This document shows, one piece after another, positions 7,542-15,648 of a DNA stretch of 64,000 bases (its first letter is position 1; each line of letters opens with the position of its first letter). This DNA is from Candidatus Poribacteria bacterium WGA-3G (GTDB lineage: Bacteria > Poribacteria > WGA-4E > WGA-3G). A program made the translations under genes and the position numbers. The stretch is taken from positions 5,062 through 69,061 of the forward strand of contig ASZN01000025.1 in assembly GCA_000406005.1 (NCBI GenBank), read 5' to 3'. Under the pieces are notes generated by a model, which saw only the letters and a list, made by a program, of their open reading frames with translations, had not been told where the DNA came from and searched no databases.

Positions 7542-8654
7542 TTACGGTTTCTCACCTAATATGATTGTCCGATGTTGCTCACTACCGTTTCTGCCGATTT
7601 TGAGTTGAACCTTCGTGGCGGGTCGTTCGCTCGCCACACATCTCAATAGTTCATGGTAGGAGCGTACAGGCACTTCGTTAAATTCGAGGATAAAATCTCT
7701 CGGTAAAATCCCACTTTTGTATGCCGGACTCCCTTCAATGACTCCGGTAACGAAAACACCGGACTGACCGACGTTAACCTCAACACCGAGCCAACCGCGT
7801 GCGACTTTCCCGTGTTCTATGATTTCTTTCGTAACTGAATGTACCATCTCTATCGGCATGGCGAAGGTAATCTCCGGCGATAATTCTTGGACGAAGAATT
7901 GTGAGATATCCGGATCACGCTCCTTCTGGAAAAGCATGCCAGTTGATGAATTGATGGTATAAGGCGGTTCTGTCAGTACTGCGAGTATCATTCCGACGAT
8001 CTCTCCTGACGTGTTAACGACTGCGCCGCCGTTGTTGCCGGGGGTAACCGCAGCATTGATTTTAATCAATTTTCCACACAATTGATCCGGTAAAGTATCC
8101 CAACCACCAACGATACCGAAAGAGACAATCGGGCTCTGTCCGTAGGAACTGCCCATCGTTACAACCCAAGAACCGGTATTAATTTTTGAGGAATCTCCCC
8201 ACTTCATACGTGCTGCAGTTTTAGATTTTTGCGGATGTGAGGTTGCCGAGTGTGCGTTTGCAACTCGGAGGACTGCAATATCGGTGAATGTATCAATACC
8301 GACGAGTTCTGCTGTAGAGACTTTTTTATTGCTAAAGACGACCTCAATCTTACTCAATGTTTCTAATTCAAAGGTCGTTGTCACGATATGTCCATCGGTA
8401 TCAATAACGATTCCAGAACCGATGTCTTGGCGGGTAAATACCAATTTTTCTGTGTCTGGCAGGGCTGGCATCGTCGTTTTCTGCGTCGCCACGACCTTTA
8501 CAAGGGCAGGGCGCGCATCAGTGACGACCTTCTGGAACTCCTTTTCGAAGAGTTTCAGTACACTTTCATTTGCGATACTCGGTGTGACTGCATAGAACAG
8601 TAGGCTGAGTATCCCGATGATTAATTGTTGGCGTTTTGATTCTATAATATACAT
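7542..8654 (-). CDS. HtrA/DegP-like PDZ protein with substituted catalytic residues (pseudoprotease)
   Basis: A 370-residue HtrA-family protein: N-terminal signal or anchor (residues 10-28), trypsin-like domain about 75-270, and one PDZ domain about 275-365 (ARGWLGVEVN...GVIEGSPAYKSGILPRDFILEFN). In active HtrA the triad is His in TNNHVV, Asp in TDIAL and Ser in GNSGG. Here the first site reads VTTTFEL (Phe95), the second is intact (TDIAV, Asp125) and the third reads PGNNGGA (Asn208). Two of three catalytic residues are missing, so peptidase activity is very unlikely. The protein may bind or sense unfolded peptides. It sits 54 nt downstream of an anti-sigma gene in a sigma/anti-sigma operon, the usual place for an envelope-stress protease. 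Confidence 0.88.
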   Translation of the reverse strand: MYIIESKRQQLIIGILSLLFYAVTPSIANESVLKLFEKEFQKVVTDARPALVKVVATQKTTMPALPDTEKLVFTRQDIGSGIVIDTDGHIVTTTFELETLSKIEVVFSNKKVSTAELVGIDTFTDIAVLRVANAHSATSHPQKSKTAARMKWGDSSKINTGSWVVTMGSSYGQSPIVSFGIVGGWDTLPDQLCGKLIKINAAVTPGNNGGAVVNTSGEIVGMILAVLTEPPYTINSSTGMLFQKERDPDISQFFVQELSPEITFAMPIEMVHSVTKEIIEHGKVARGWLGVEVNVGQSGVFVTGVIEGSPAYKSGILPRDFILEFNEVPVRSYHELLRCVASERPATKVQLKIGRNGSEQHRTIILGEKP

Positions 8655-8708
8655 GTTTTTACCCTTAATCGTTTATGTCCAGAAATCGATTGCTGGTGGG
8701 TTCCTCAA

Positions 8709-9281
8709 TTAGAGTCCGCCGCTGGTGGCGGCAGTGGTATAACTTACCTGCTTTAACATATAACGTTGCTGCATGGGTTGTGTCGGTCTTGAGATAACAC
8801 TTCCCCGCAGGAGTTGATTACTATCTCCGACGACACGTCTTGATTGCTGTACCGGAAACACCTCAGGCGATGTCGCTACCTGTTCCGTTCGAGGTGTTGG
8901 TGCTACTAACGCTGGACGGAGGTCTTGATAAAAATAGGTGCCAGTTGCGGCGAGGATCACGACGATAACGCCACTAAGTGCCCACTTCGGACGACGAAAC
9001 ACGTCAAGCAGCCGATGCCAGTGTGTTGTCACAACGTCTCTAATGCTACCGGGCTCGCTACCTTCTGTCGTGAGCCGTTGTTGCAATGCTGACATAAAGT
9101 ACGGCGACGGTTCTACCTGTGGCAATTGCTGTACCGCATTAACGGAATCCTGAAATCGGGCATACTCGCCTTGACACGCTTCACATGCTGTGAGGTGATT
9201 TTCAAAATCCTGCAGCGTTTCGTAATCAAGTGTGTCTTCAAGGTGGGCGGAGAAGTGTTCCTCAGCCTGTACGCAGTTCAT
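8709..9281 (-). CDS. Zinc-finger anti-sigma factor (ZAS type), membrane bound
   Basis: A 190-residue protein with the ZAS motif H29-x3-C33-x2-C36 (ENHLTACEACQGEY) in an N-terminal helical domain, a single transmembrane segment (WALSGVIVVILAATGTYFY, near residues 99-117) and a Gln/Pro-rich extracytoplasmic tail. This is the standard layout of anti-sigma factors that hold an ECF sigma factor at the membrane. The gene starts 17 nt after the stop of the ECF sigma gene, which is its likely partner. The downstream HtrA-like pseudoprotease suggests envelope-stress signalling. Whether regulated proteolysis or zinc/redox switching releases the sigma factor cannot be read from the sequence. Confidence 0.88.
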   Translation of the reverse strand: MNCVQAEEHFSAHLEDTLDYETLQDFENHLTACEACQGEYARFQDSVNAVQQLPQVEPSPYFMSALQQRLTTEGSEPGSIRDVVTTHWHRLLDVFRRPKWALSGVIVVILAATGTYFYQDLRPALVAPTPRTEQVATSPEVFPVQQSRRVVGDSNQLLRGSVISRPTQPMQQRYMLKQVSYTTAATSGGL

Positions 9282-9298
9282 AATTTACTCCTAAAACA

Positions 9299-9898
9299 TC
9301 AAATAAACGGTTTTAACTTTTCTTTGAGCATGAGTCGGGCGCGGTTGATCCGAGATTTCGTTGTACCGCTCCGAAGTTCGAGTACCTCACTGATTTCATC
9401 GTAACTCAGACCTTGTAAGTCGCGAAGCACAAGCGGGAGTCTGTACTGTTCTGGTAGTTCTGAGATCGCTTTTTGGATAGCGTTCTGCAATTCTTTGCGT
9501 TCGAGTGCGACTTCGGGTTGGAAAGCCGGGTTCGCTGGTGCATTCCCGATTAAATCAATCTGCTCCGTATCTCCGTCACTATCGTTTCCGCTGTTCACGA
9601 CGTTATCAACCCTGTATCGATCACGTCGTCCTCGATTTCGCAGCTCATTTTTGCAGAGATTCGAGGCGATGTGATACATCCACGTTTTAAAATGTGCACC
9701 CTCCGATTTGTAGCGATGTGCGGCTTTAAAAATACGGATGAAGGTCTCCTGCGCGAGATCCTCCGCACTGTCCCTGTCGTTGATGAACCGAGCAATAAAA
9801 TTGACAAGCGGCTGCTGATGGCGGCGCACGAGAAGCGTAAACGCGTTTTCGTCACCTTTTTGGTAGCGTTCCATTAATTCATCGTCTAAGTCAGGCAT
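9299..9898 (-). CDS. ECF-type RNA polymerase sigma factor
   Basis: A 199-residue sigma-70 family ECF factor. Region 2 is clear (NAFTLLVRRHQQPL, DRDSAEDLAQETFIRIFKA, FKTWMYHIASNLCKNELR), as is region 4 (ISELPEQYRLPLVLRDLQGLSYDEISEVLELRSGTTKSRINRARLMLKEKL). The ATG at 9898 was chosen because GGAGG is 6-7 nt upstream; the longer frame starting at 9937 would begin inside the probable promoter. First gene of a minus-strand operon with an anti-sigma factor and an HtrA-like pseudoprotease. The spacing and order resemble RpoE-RseA-type stress modules. Confidence 0.93.
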   Translation of the reverse strand: MPDLDDELMERYQKGDENAFTLLVRRHQQPLVNFIARFINDRDSAEDLAQETFIRIFKAAHRYKSEGAHFKTWMYHIASNLCKNELRNRGRRDRYRVDNVVNSGNDSDGDTEQIDLIGNAPANPAFQPEVALERKELQNAIQKAISELPEQYRLPLVLRDLQGLSYDEISEVLELRSGTTKSRINRARLMLKEKLKPFI

Positions 9899-9922
9899 CG
9901 GATACCTCCGGAGGTGCTTACC

Positions 9923-9956
9923 TATAATATACACCAAACCCTGGATTTGGTTGCAA
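9923..9956 (-). promoter_or_regulatory. Putative promoter with operator-like palindrome of the ECF sigma operon
   Basis: On the minus strand TTGCAA (9956-9951) is followed by TATATT (9931-9926) at 19-nt spacing, longer than ideal. Between them lies a 19-bp palindrome, ACCAAACCC-T-GGATTTGGT (9933-9951), with one mismatched pair. It could be an operator or an autoregulated ECF site. Based on pattern only. Confidence 0.3.
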
Positions 9957-10001
9957 ATTTTTTCGATTTCTACGGAAATTAGGTATATTTGGATGCGCGT
10001 C

Positions 10002-10031
10002 TTGACCTGAAAACGGGTTTTCGTGTATGAT
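10002..10031 (+). promoter_or_regulatory. Putative sigma70 promoter with palindromic spacer
   Basis: TTGACC (10002-10007), an 18-nt spacer and TATGAT (10026-10031), upstream of the methyltransferase gene. The spacer contains the palindrome GAAAAC-GG-GTTTTC, which could be a repressor site. It is divergent from the sigma-factor operon. Confidence 0.5.
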
Positions 10032-10088
10032 TGTTTCGATAAAAGTTTACCGTGAGACTATAACGGTGTTCCAATACGGAGGTTAATT

Positions 10089-10658
10089 ATGTTTGAACAG
10101 GTTTTACAAGAGGTTGAGGCAGAATGTCGGGTAGAGCGGATCCCGATGTTAGGTCCAGAAAAAGCGAAATTTCTCGCTGGCTGTGTTGAGGCAGCGAAGC
10201 CGTCTCTCATCGTCGAATGCGGCACGGCTATCGGTTATTCTGGACTCTGGATGTTACGCGTCTTGAAAGCTGCCGGTTCTGGACGCTTGATAACAGTCGA
10301 AATTGATGCTGACCGCGCAGCGCAGGCACGCGCCAATTTTGAACGCGCCGGAATGACGGACCTCGTTGACTCACGGATCGGTGATGCCGAAGAGGTACTT
10401 AAAATTATCCAGGAACCCGTCGATTTTCTGCTCCTTGATAACAACTTCACCAACTATTTCCCGTGTTTTCAGGCAATCGAATCTCGTCTGACGAACCCCG
10501 CTACCGTTTTAGCAGATAACGTCGGCATCGGTGCCGATTCGATGGCGGATTACCTCGGACACGTCCGTGAACATTATGAATCTGAGACACACTGGTTTGA
10601 CATCGACCTGCCGTGGGTGAAACAGGACGCTATCGAAGTGAGTATCTATCGTCGCTAA
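10089..10658 (+). CDS. SAM-dependent O-methyltransferase-like protein
   Basis: A 189-residue class I methyltransferase. Motif I reads IVECGTAIGYSGLWML, followed by the acidic end of strand 2 (LITVEIDADRAAQARANFERAG) and then VDFLLLDNNF and ATVLADNVGIG. The layout, especially the metal-site-like DNVG stretch, resembles the O-methyltransferase_3/catechol-O-methyltransferase-like group, though the usual DADK metal motif is replaced by LLDNN. Substrate unknown. GGAGG lies 7 nt before the ATG. The gene stands alone between the divergent stress operon and the UxaA-like gene 88 bp downstream. Confidence 0.8.
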   Translation: MFEQVLQEVEAECRVERIPMLGPEKAKFLAGCVEAAKPSLIVECGTAIGYSGLWMLRVLKAAGSGRLITVEIDADRAAQARANFERAGMTDLVDSRIGDAEEVLKIIQEPVDFLLLDNNFTNYFPCFQAIESRLTNPATVLADNVGIGADSMADYLGHVREHYESETHWFDIDLPWVKQDAIEVSIYRR

Positions 10659-10746
10659 TTTTTCCGTGTTCCACGCACGCCTTCTATACTGGTGCAATTT
10701 CTAACTTCACCACCGAATGCCGATATTGCCAAAGGAGCATGCTTGT

Positions 10747-13452
10747 ATGGATTATGACTTGATGACTGTCGCACGCTTACCCGCGCCAGACGACAACGTC
10801 GCTATCGCGACACAGACACTGGAGGGTGGCACGCGTATCCGCTATGACGAACAACAGTTTCAGCTATCACACACCATTTTGGAGGGGCATCGCTTTGCGA
10901 GCCAGCCGATTTCGGAGTTGGCAGCGTTGCTGTCGTGGGGATTGCCGTTTGGATTTGCGACACGCGCCATTGCCCCGGGGGATTACGTCTGCAATCAGAA
11001 GATGATTGATTCATTGTCTATTCGGAATTTATCTTTTCAATTGCCGGAAACACCGAACTTCAGCGACAAGATTGCACCTTATGTACTAAACGAAGCGGAA
11101 TTCTGTCCCGGTAAGCAGTTGGCGCGCTATACGGACGAGCGTTGCTTCCTCGGTTATCCCCGTCCGGGGGGACGTGGTGTCGGCACACGAAACTATATCG
11201 TCGTTATGGGGACGACCGCGCGGACCTCCAGCTTCGCCAGACAGCTCGCTGATATGTGTCGTAGGGGCGAGGTAACCTCGCCCCTACAAAAAGCCTATCC
11301 TAACGTGGACGGTATCGTTGCTGTAACGCACACAGAAGGTGGTGAAGGTAGGACACCGAATAACATTGATATGCTCCTCCGAACGCTCGCAGGTTTCGCC
11401 GTTCATCCAAATATCGGTGCGATGCTGCTCGTCGACTACGGCACCGAGGCAGTTACAAACGAAATGCTCCAGTCATACATGCAGCGCGAAGGTTATGCTT
11501 TAGATGATGTCGTCCACCGTTTCTATCGGCTACAAGGGAGTTTCGACACGGATTTGGCAAATGGTGCGAAAATTATTAACGGATGGCTGGGGACAGTGAA
11601 CAGTGTGCCGCGCACTGAACAGTCTCTGGAATATCTGAAAATCGCTTTGCAGTGCGGGGGGTCCGATGCCTTCTCTGGTGTATCTGGTAATCCGCTCGCT
11701 GCTTACGTCGCCAAAGAAGTAATCCGTTACGGTGGGTGCGCTAACCTCGCAGAGACCGACGAACTGATCGGTTCGGAGGCTTACGTACTCCAGAACGTCC
11801 GCGACCTGAGCACCGCACGCACGTTCCTCGACACGATTGAACGGTTCAAAGAACGCGTCGCATGGCACGGACACTCCGCGGAGGGAAATCCATCTGGTGG
11901 TAATAACTTCCGTGGACTTTACAACATCGCCATTAAATCGATCGGTGCAGCGATGAAACGGCATCCCGATGTCTGCCTCGATTACGTCATCAATTACAGC
12001 CAACTGATGGAGAGCCCGGGTTACTACTTCATGGACAGTCCCGGCAACGATTTAGAGAGCATCGCAGGACAGGTGGCGTCCGGCTCCAACATGATTTTCT
12101 TCGTTACAGGGAACGGATCCATCACAAATTTTCCGTTCGTGCCGACGATTAAGATCGTCACCACATCCGGACGCTATGAGATGCTTTCCAAGGATATGGA
12201 CGTGAACGCAGGGGCGTATCTTGACGGGACACCGATGGAAGAACTCGGCGAATCTATGTTGGATTTGACGGTAGATGTTGCATCGGGTGAACGGTCAGTC
12301 GGTGAGAAAGCCGGACACTCGCAAGTTTCGTTGTGGCGCGATTGGAAGCAGACGGGCCCCATAGATTTAGAACCTTTATTGTCGGAATCCGAATTGAAGT
12401 CTGGTGAACCGATCGCTGTTACGGCACAGCGGAGTGTGCCTACTACTTTGCAATTTCGTGCGCTTCAGACGGAAGCCGGATGCCGGACGGATCAGGTCGG
12501 GTTAATCTTGCCGACGAGCCTCTGTTCCGGGCAGATTGCACAGATGATAGCGTACCGTTGTAATGAACGGAAGATCGGCGAGAAGCAAGGTATCTCTCGG
12601 TTTGTTGCACTCCCGCATACGGAGGGTTGTGGTGTCTCCAGCGGACGGTCTGAGGAGATTTATACCCGAACGATGATCGGACACCTCACGCATCCGACGG
12701 TCGCACTCGGTCTGCTCCTCGAACACGGTTGTGAGAAGACGCACAACGACCACGTCCGACATGAAATTCAGAATCTCGGTATATCGCCAGAGCGGTACGG
12801 TTGGGCAAGCGTGCAGTTGGATGGCGGCATTGATGCCGTTATTGAGAAGGTGCAAGATTGGTTCTCGGAAACGCTTGCGGATAAACCACCTGTTCCAGTT
12901 GTCAATGCTGGGTTGGAACATCTCTGTATAGCGGTGACATCAACCGGTGAAGCGACAGAAGGAGTCTCGCAGTCCTTGACACAATTAACGCATAGAGTCG
13001 CTGCTGCAGGTGGAACAGTTATCGTGCCAGCAAATGCGGAATGGCTATCGGTTTCCGTCAGCCATCAGCCGTCAGTGGTTCATCTGACAAACACACCGAC
13101 TTTGGCTTATGGGCAGCGGGTCGAGAAAGCCGGATTCCACATTATGGAGACTCCGACGGATCAACCGACGGAGACGTTGACGGGATTAGGTGCGACGGGT
13201 GTGGATTTGGCACTTGCGCACATTGTCGGTGCGCCGTTGCAATCGCATGTGATGGTACCGCTGATTCAGGTCTCTACGGATGCCAGGACGCAAAGCAGCT
13301 ACGGTACGGATTTGGACTCGGAGTCTGCTAATGTTGACGACCTATTAGCATTGATTGTTGAGGTGGCGTCACGGCAGTATACCCCGAAGCTGCACGGCAA
13401 AGGGAATACAGATTTTCAGTTGACGCGCGGGCTATTGGGGATTTCGATGTAA
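10747..13452 (+). CDS. UxaA/GarD-family sugar-acid dehydratase, extended with a second partial module
   Basis: A 901-residue protein. Residues about 15-85 form a SAF-like N-terminal domain. The altronate/galactarate dehydratase core follows: GYPRPGGRGVGTRNYIVV, VAVTHTEGGEG, HPNIGAMLLVDYGTEA, GGSDAFSGVSGNPLAAYVAKEVIRYGGCANLAETDELIG, NPSGGNNFRGLYNIAIKS and an iron-dehydratase-like C-terminal region to about residue 560. A further 340 residues repeat the N-terminal half of the catalytic region (LILPTSLCSGQIAQMIAY, VALPHTEGCGVSSG, HPTVALGLLLEHGCEKTHND). Ordinary UxaA/GarD proteins are near 500 residues. The Cys of the canonical HTEGCG motif is missing from the first module (HTEGGEG) but present in the second, so the halves may complement each other. 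Codons at 11261-11287 lie within an inserted palindrome. GGAG lies 9 nt upstream of the ATG. Confidence 0.82.
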   Translation: MDYDLMTVARLPAPDDNVAIATQTLEGGTRIRYDEQQFQLSHTILEGHRFASQPISELAALLSWGLPFGFATRAIAPGDYVCNQKMIDSLSIRNLSFQLPETPNFSDKIAPYVLNEAEFCPGKQLARYTDERCFLGYPRPGGRGVGTRNYIVVMGTTARTSSFARQLADMCRRGEVTSPLQKAYPNVDGIVAVTHTEGGEGRTPNNIDMLLRTLAGFAVHPNIGAMLLVDYGTEAVTNEMLQSYMQREGYALDDVVHRFYRLQGSFDTDLANGAKIINGWLGTVNSVPRTEQSLEYLKIALQCGGSDAFSGVSGNPLAAYVAKEVIRYGGCANLAETDELIGSEAYVLQNVRDLSTARTFLDTIERFKERVAWHGHSAEGNPSGGNNFRGLYNIAIKSIGAAMKRHPDVCLDYVINYSQLMESPGYYFMDSPGNDLESIAGQVASGSNMIFFVTGNGSITNFPFVPTIKIVTTSGRYEMLSKDMDVNAGAYLDGTPMEELGESMLDLTVDVASGERSVGEKAGHSQVSLWRDWKQTGPIDLEPLLSESELKSGEPIAVTAQRSVPTTLQFRALQTEAGCRTDQVGLILPTSLCSGQIAQMIAYRCNERKIGEKQGISRFVALPHTEGCGVSSGRSEEIYTRTMIGHLTHPTVALGLLLEHGCEKTHNDHVRHEIQNLGISPERYGWASVQLDGGIDAVIEKVQDWFSETLADKPPVPVVNAGLEHLCIAVTSTGEATEGVSQSLTQLTHRVAAAGGTVIVPANAEWLSVSVSHQPSVVHLTNTPTLAYGQRVEKAGFHIMETPTDQPTETLTGLGATGVDLALAHIVGAPLQSHVMVPLIQVSTDARTQSSYGTDLDSESANVDDLLALIVEVASRQYTPKLHGKGNTDFQLTRGLLGISM
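11261..11287 (+). repeat. 27-bp near-perfect palindrome inside the UxaA-like gene
   Basis: Arms GTAGGGGCGAGGT and ACCTCGCCCCTAC flank a single A. The element is in frame and encodes part of a CRRGEVTSPLQK segment between two conserved blocks of the dehydratase. Its arms resemble the other small GC-rich palindromes in the window (867, 14543, 50335, 62620). Confidence 0.85.
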
Positions 13453-13468
13453 CAAGATAGGCAATTTT

Positions 13469-13497
13469 TTGACAGAGCCCTTCATCTGTGTTATAAT
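13469..13497 (+). promoter_or_regulatory. Consensus sigma70 promoter for the nucleoside hydrolase gene
   Basis: TTGACA (13469-13474), a 17-nt spacer and TATAAT (13492-13497): both hexamers match consensus. Transcription would start near 13504, giving a leader of about 60 nt before the ATG at 13566. Confidence 0.85.
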
Positions 13498-13565
13498 CAA
13501 TTTCTATCTTTTTGTAGATGTGATATACTAAAGAAAACACTCTATTTACAAGGTTAAAACGGCTT

Positions 13566-14489
13566 ATGAATTTTCCAACGCTGTCAGCGTCAAAACGTCT
13601 TGAAATGCTCCAACCGCCAACCGGACAGGTGCGGATGGTCCTTGATACTGACACCTATAACGAAATCGACGACCAGTTTGCAGTCGTCCACGCGCTGCTC
13701 TCACCTGAACACCTCAACGTAGAGGCACTCTACGCTGCGCCTTTCCACAACAACCGCTCAGCGAACGCCGAAGACGGTATGGAGAAAAGCTACGATGAAA
13801 TTCTAAGGCTATTGGATTTCCTGAATGTCCCTGTCGACGGTTTCGTCTATCGCGGTTCCAGGGCGTTTCTCTCTGATAAAGAGACTCCTGTGCAGAGTGA
13901 TGCCGCTACCGATATGATTGAACGGGCATCAACAGCAAGTCCTGAAGAGCCGCTCTATGTCGTCGCTGTGGGAGCGATAACGAATGTCGCCTCCGCCATC
14001 CTAATAGAACCCGAAATCATCAAACGCATTGTTATCGTCTGGCTTGGTGGGAATCCGTTGTACTGGCCCCATACCCGAGAGTTCAACCTTATGCAAGACC
14101 TTCAAAGCGCGCAAGTGGTTTTGGACTGTGGCGTGCCATTCGTCTGGCTACCCGCACGCGGGGTCGTCTCACATCTGCACACGACGGTCGCTGAGATAGA
14201 ACGCTATGTACAGGGTAGAGGCAGAGTCGGAGATTACCTCGTCCAAATCTTCAAGGATTATTCAAACGACCACTTTGCTTGGTCAAAGGTAATATGGGAT
14301 ATATCTGCGACAGCATACCTCATCAACCCGGCGTGGGTGCCAACAGAAATTGTCCACAGCCCTATCTTGACAGAGGCGGTGACGTGGAGTTTTGACAACA
14401 GCCGTCATCTCATGCGTGTTGCATCGAGTGTAAATCGGGATGCTATTTTCAAGGATCTGTTCGTGAAACTTCAGCAGCACACTGATTAA
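13566..14489 (+). CDS. Inosine/uridine-preferring nucleoside hydrolase family protein
   Basis: A 307-residue nucleoside hydrolase. The Ca2+-binding N-terminal signature of the family is present as LDTDTYNEIDDQFAVVHAL (D27, D29, D35, D36), followed by LNVEALYAAPFHNN. The mid-region has VVAVGAITNVASAIL and the IVIVWLGGNPLYWP strand typical of ribosyl-binding loops. Family enzymes split nucleosides into base and ribose, but many environmental homologues act on other N-glycosides, so exact substrate is open. The length is normal for the family. The ribosome site is weak (AAGG about 13 nt away). A perfect sigma70 promoter lies just upstream, so it is probably transcribed alone and strongly. Confidence 0.85.
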   Translation: MNFPTLSASKRLEMLQPPTGQVRMVLDTDTYNEIDDQFAVVHALLSPEHLNVEALYAAPFHNNRSANAEDGMEKSYDEILRLLDFLNVPVDGFVYRGSRAFLSDKETPVQSDAATDMIERASTASPEEPLYVVAVGAITNVASAILIEPEIIKRIVIVWLGGNPLYWPHTREFNLMQDLQSAQVVLDCGVPFVWLPARGVVSHLHTTVAEIERYVQGRGRVGDYLVQIFKDYSNDHFAWSKVIWDISATAYLINPAWVPTEIVHSPILTEAVTWSFDNSRHLMRVASSVNRDAIFKDLFVKLQQHTD

Positions 14490-14542
14490 TCAGTAGGTCC
14501 TTGGCAAACCGAGGGAATGTGGGCAATTTTAGAAGAGAATCC

Positions 14543-14563
14543 GGTGCGGTTGGAAACCGCACC
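14543..14563. repeat. Small GC-rich palindrome between convergent genes
   Basis: GGTGCGGTT-GGA-AACCGCACC: perfect 9-bp arms and a 3-nt loop, with the same geometry as the element at 867-887. It lies between the nucleoside hydrolase and the convergent PhyH gene and could terminate both transcripts, although no T-run follows. Confidence 0.75.
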
Positions 14564-14587
14564 TACCGTGGTTGGAGTGATATAACT

Positions 14588-15424
14588 TTACGGAAGCGGG
14601 ACGTTCCACTCGTCGCCGCAAATGATTTCAAGCTGATCGTGCGGTTTAAAATAATCGGTCGGATGATGATTTTCGCCCATGTCCCCGAATAACCGACGGC
14701 GGCGCGGTGTCATTCGTGCAAGTGCGTCCGCAGGGAGTTTGTCGTAATCGTAAGGACGGGACCACATCTGTCCATAACGGAATGTGACGCTCTTTCGGAT
14801 GCGATCCGTCTGATTCGGTCCGACACCGTGCCACAATGCCCAGGGAAAGATGACCGCATCGCCAGGCTCCGCAAGCACCTGAATCGCGCCTTCAGGGTAC
14901 TCGCCTTTCCCTAACCTCTTTTCTGGAAAACGGACTTTATGGCTTCCCGGGACACACATAAAATTGCCTTGATCCGGTTCGCTCAGATCCGTCAAGAAAA
15001 ATTGGATTTTGAATTGCAAGGGTAGGCTATCCGGGTGCGGGTGGATACGTTGAAGCGATGGACCGGCATCCGTATGGAAACCCATCAATGCTTCCACGTC
15101 CGGGTGTCGGACGTAGATTTGCGTCCCCATGATCTGGAGATAGGGACCCATCAGCGACAGGATCGTGCCGAAGGTGCGTGGATGGTCGGTGAGCGGGTCG
15201 AGTGCGTCCGTCCGTTCAATCGATCGGATAATCGTATAGGCACCTTTTCCGAACCGATTGCCTTGTTGTAGACTCGGTGTCTCTTGGACATAAGTTTCAA
15301 TCACTGAATCCACCGCTTCCAAAAGTGTTTCGATCTCAGTAGGTGATAGGACGTTCTTGAGAATCAGAAATCCGTCGTTTTGCCACACCTTTCGTTGGAC
15401 ATCCGTCAAGTATGGAGATAACAT
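14588..15424 (-). CDS. Phytanoyl-CoA dioxygenase (PhyH) family protein
   Basis: A 278-residue Fe(II)/2-oxoglutarate oxygenase. The first metal-ligand pair is H117 and D119 (GFHTDAG), the distal ligand is H199 (ALWHGVGPN), and RIRKSVTFRYGQ carries the likely cosubstrate Arg. The N-terminal WQNDGFLILKNVLSPTEIETL is the classic PhyH opening. Among the three PhyH proteins here this one best resembles family members with a long HPHPDSLPLQFKIQFFLTDL insert. The ATG follows AAGGAG by 6 nt. Monocistronic, convergent with the nucleoside hydrolase. Substrate unknown. Confidence 0.92.
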   Translation of the reverse strand: MLSPYLTDVQRKVWQNDGFLILKNVLSPTEIETLLEAVDSVIETYVQETPSLQQGNRFGKGAYTIIRSIERTDALDPLTDHPRTFGTILSLMGPYLQIMGTQIYVRHPDVEALMGFHTDAGPSLQRIHPHPDSLPLQFKIQFFLTDLSEPDQGNFMCVPGSHKVRFPEKRLGKGEYPEGAIQVLAEPGDAVIFPWALWHGVGPNQTDRIRKSVTFRYGQMWSRPYDYDKLPADALARMTPRRRRLFGDMGENHHPTDYFKPHDQLEIICGDEWNVPLP

Positions 15425-15648
15425 CTGTAGCTCCTTTGCTGCGAATCTGCTCGAATATTTGGATATTTTCTTACTATACCGTCAAAAAATTATAAACGAA
15501 TCTCGCTACCGAGTCAAGTCCATTTTACCACTCAAATTCAACGTTTTCAGTGAATTTGCGTTTAATTTGTTACAACCAACACGGATTTCTCGTATATTTA
15601 GTAACAGGCCCAAGAATTAAATAGCAGCGTTCAACTTGAAATAAAATT

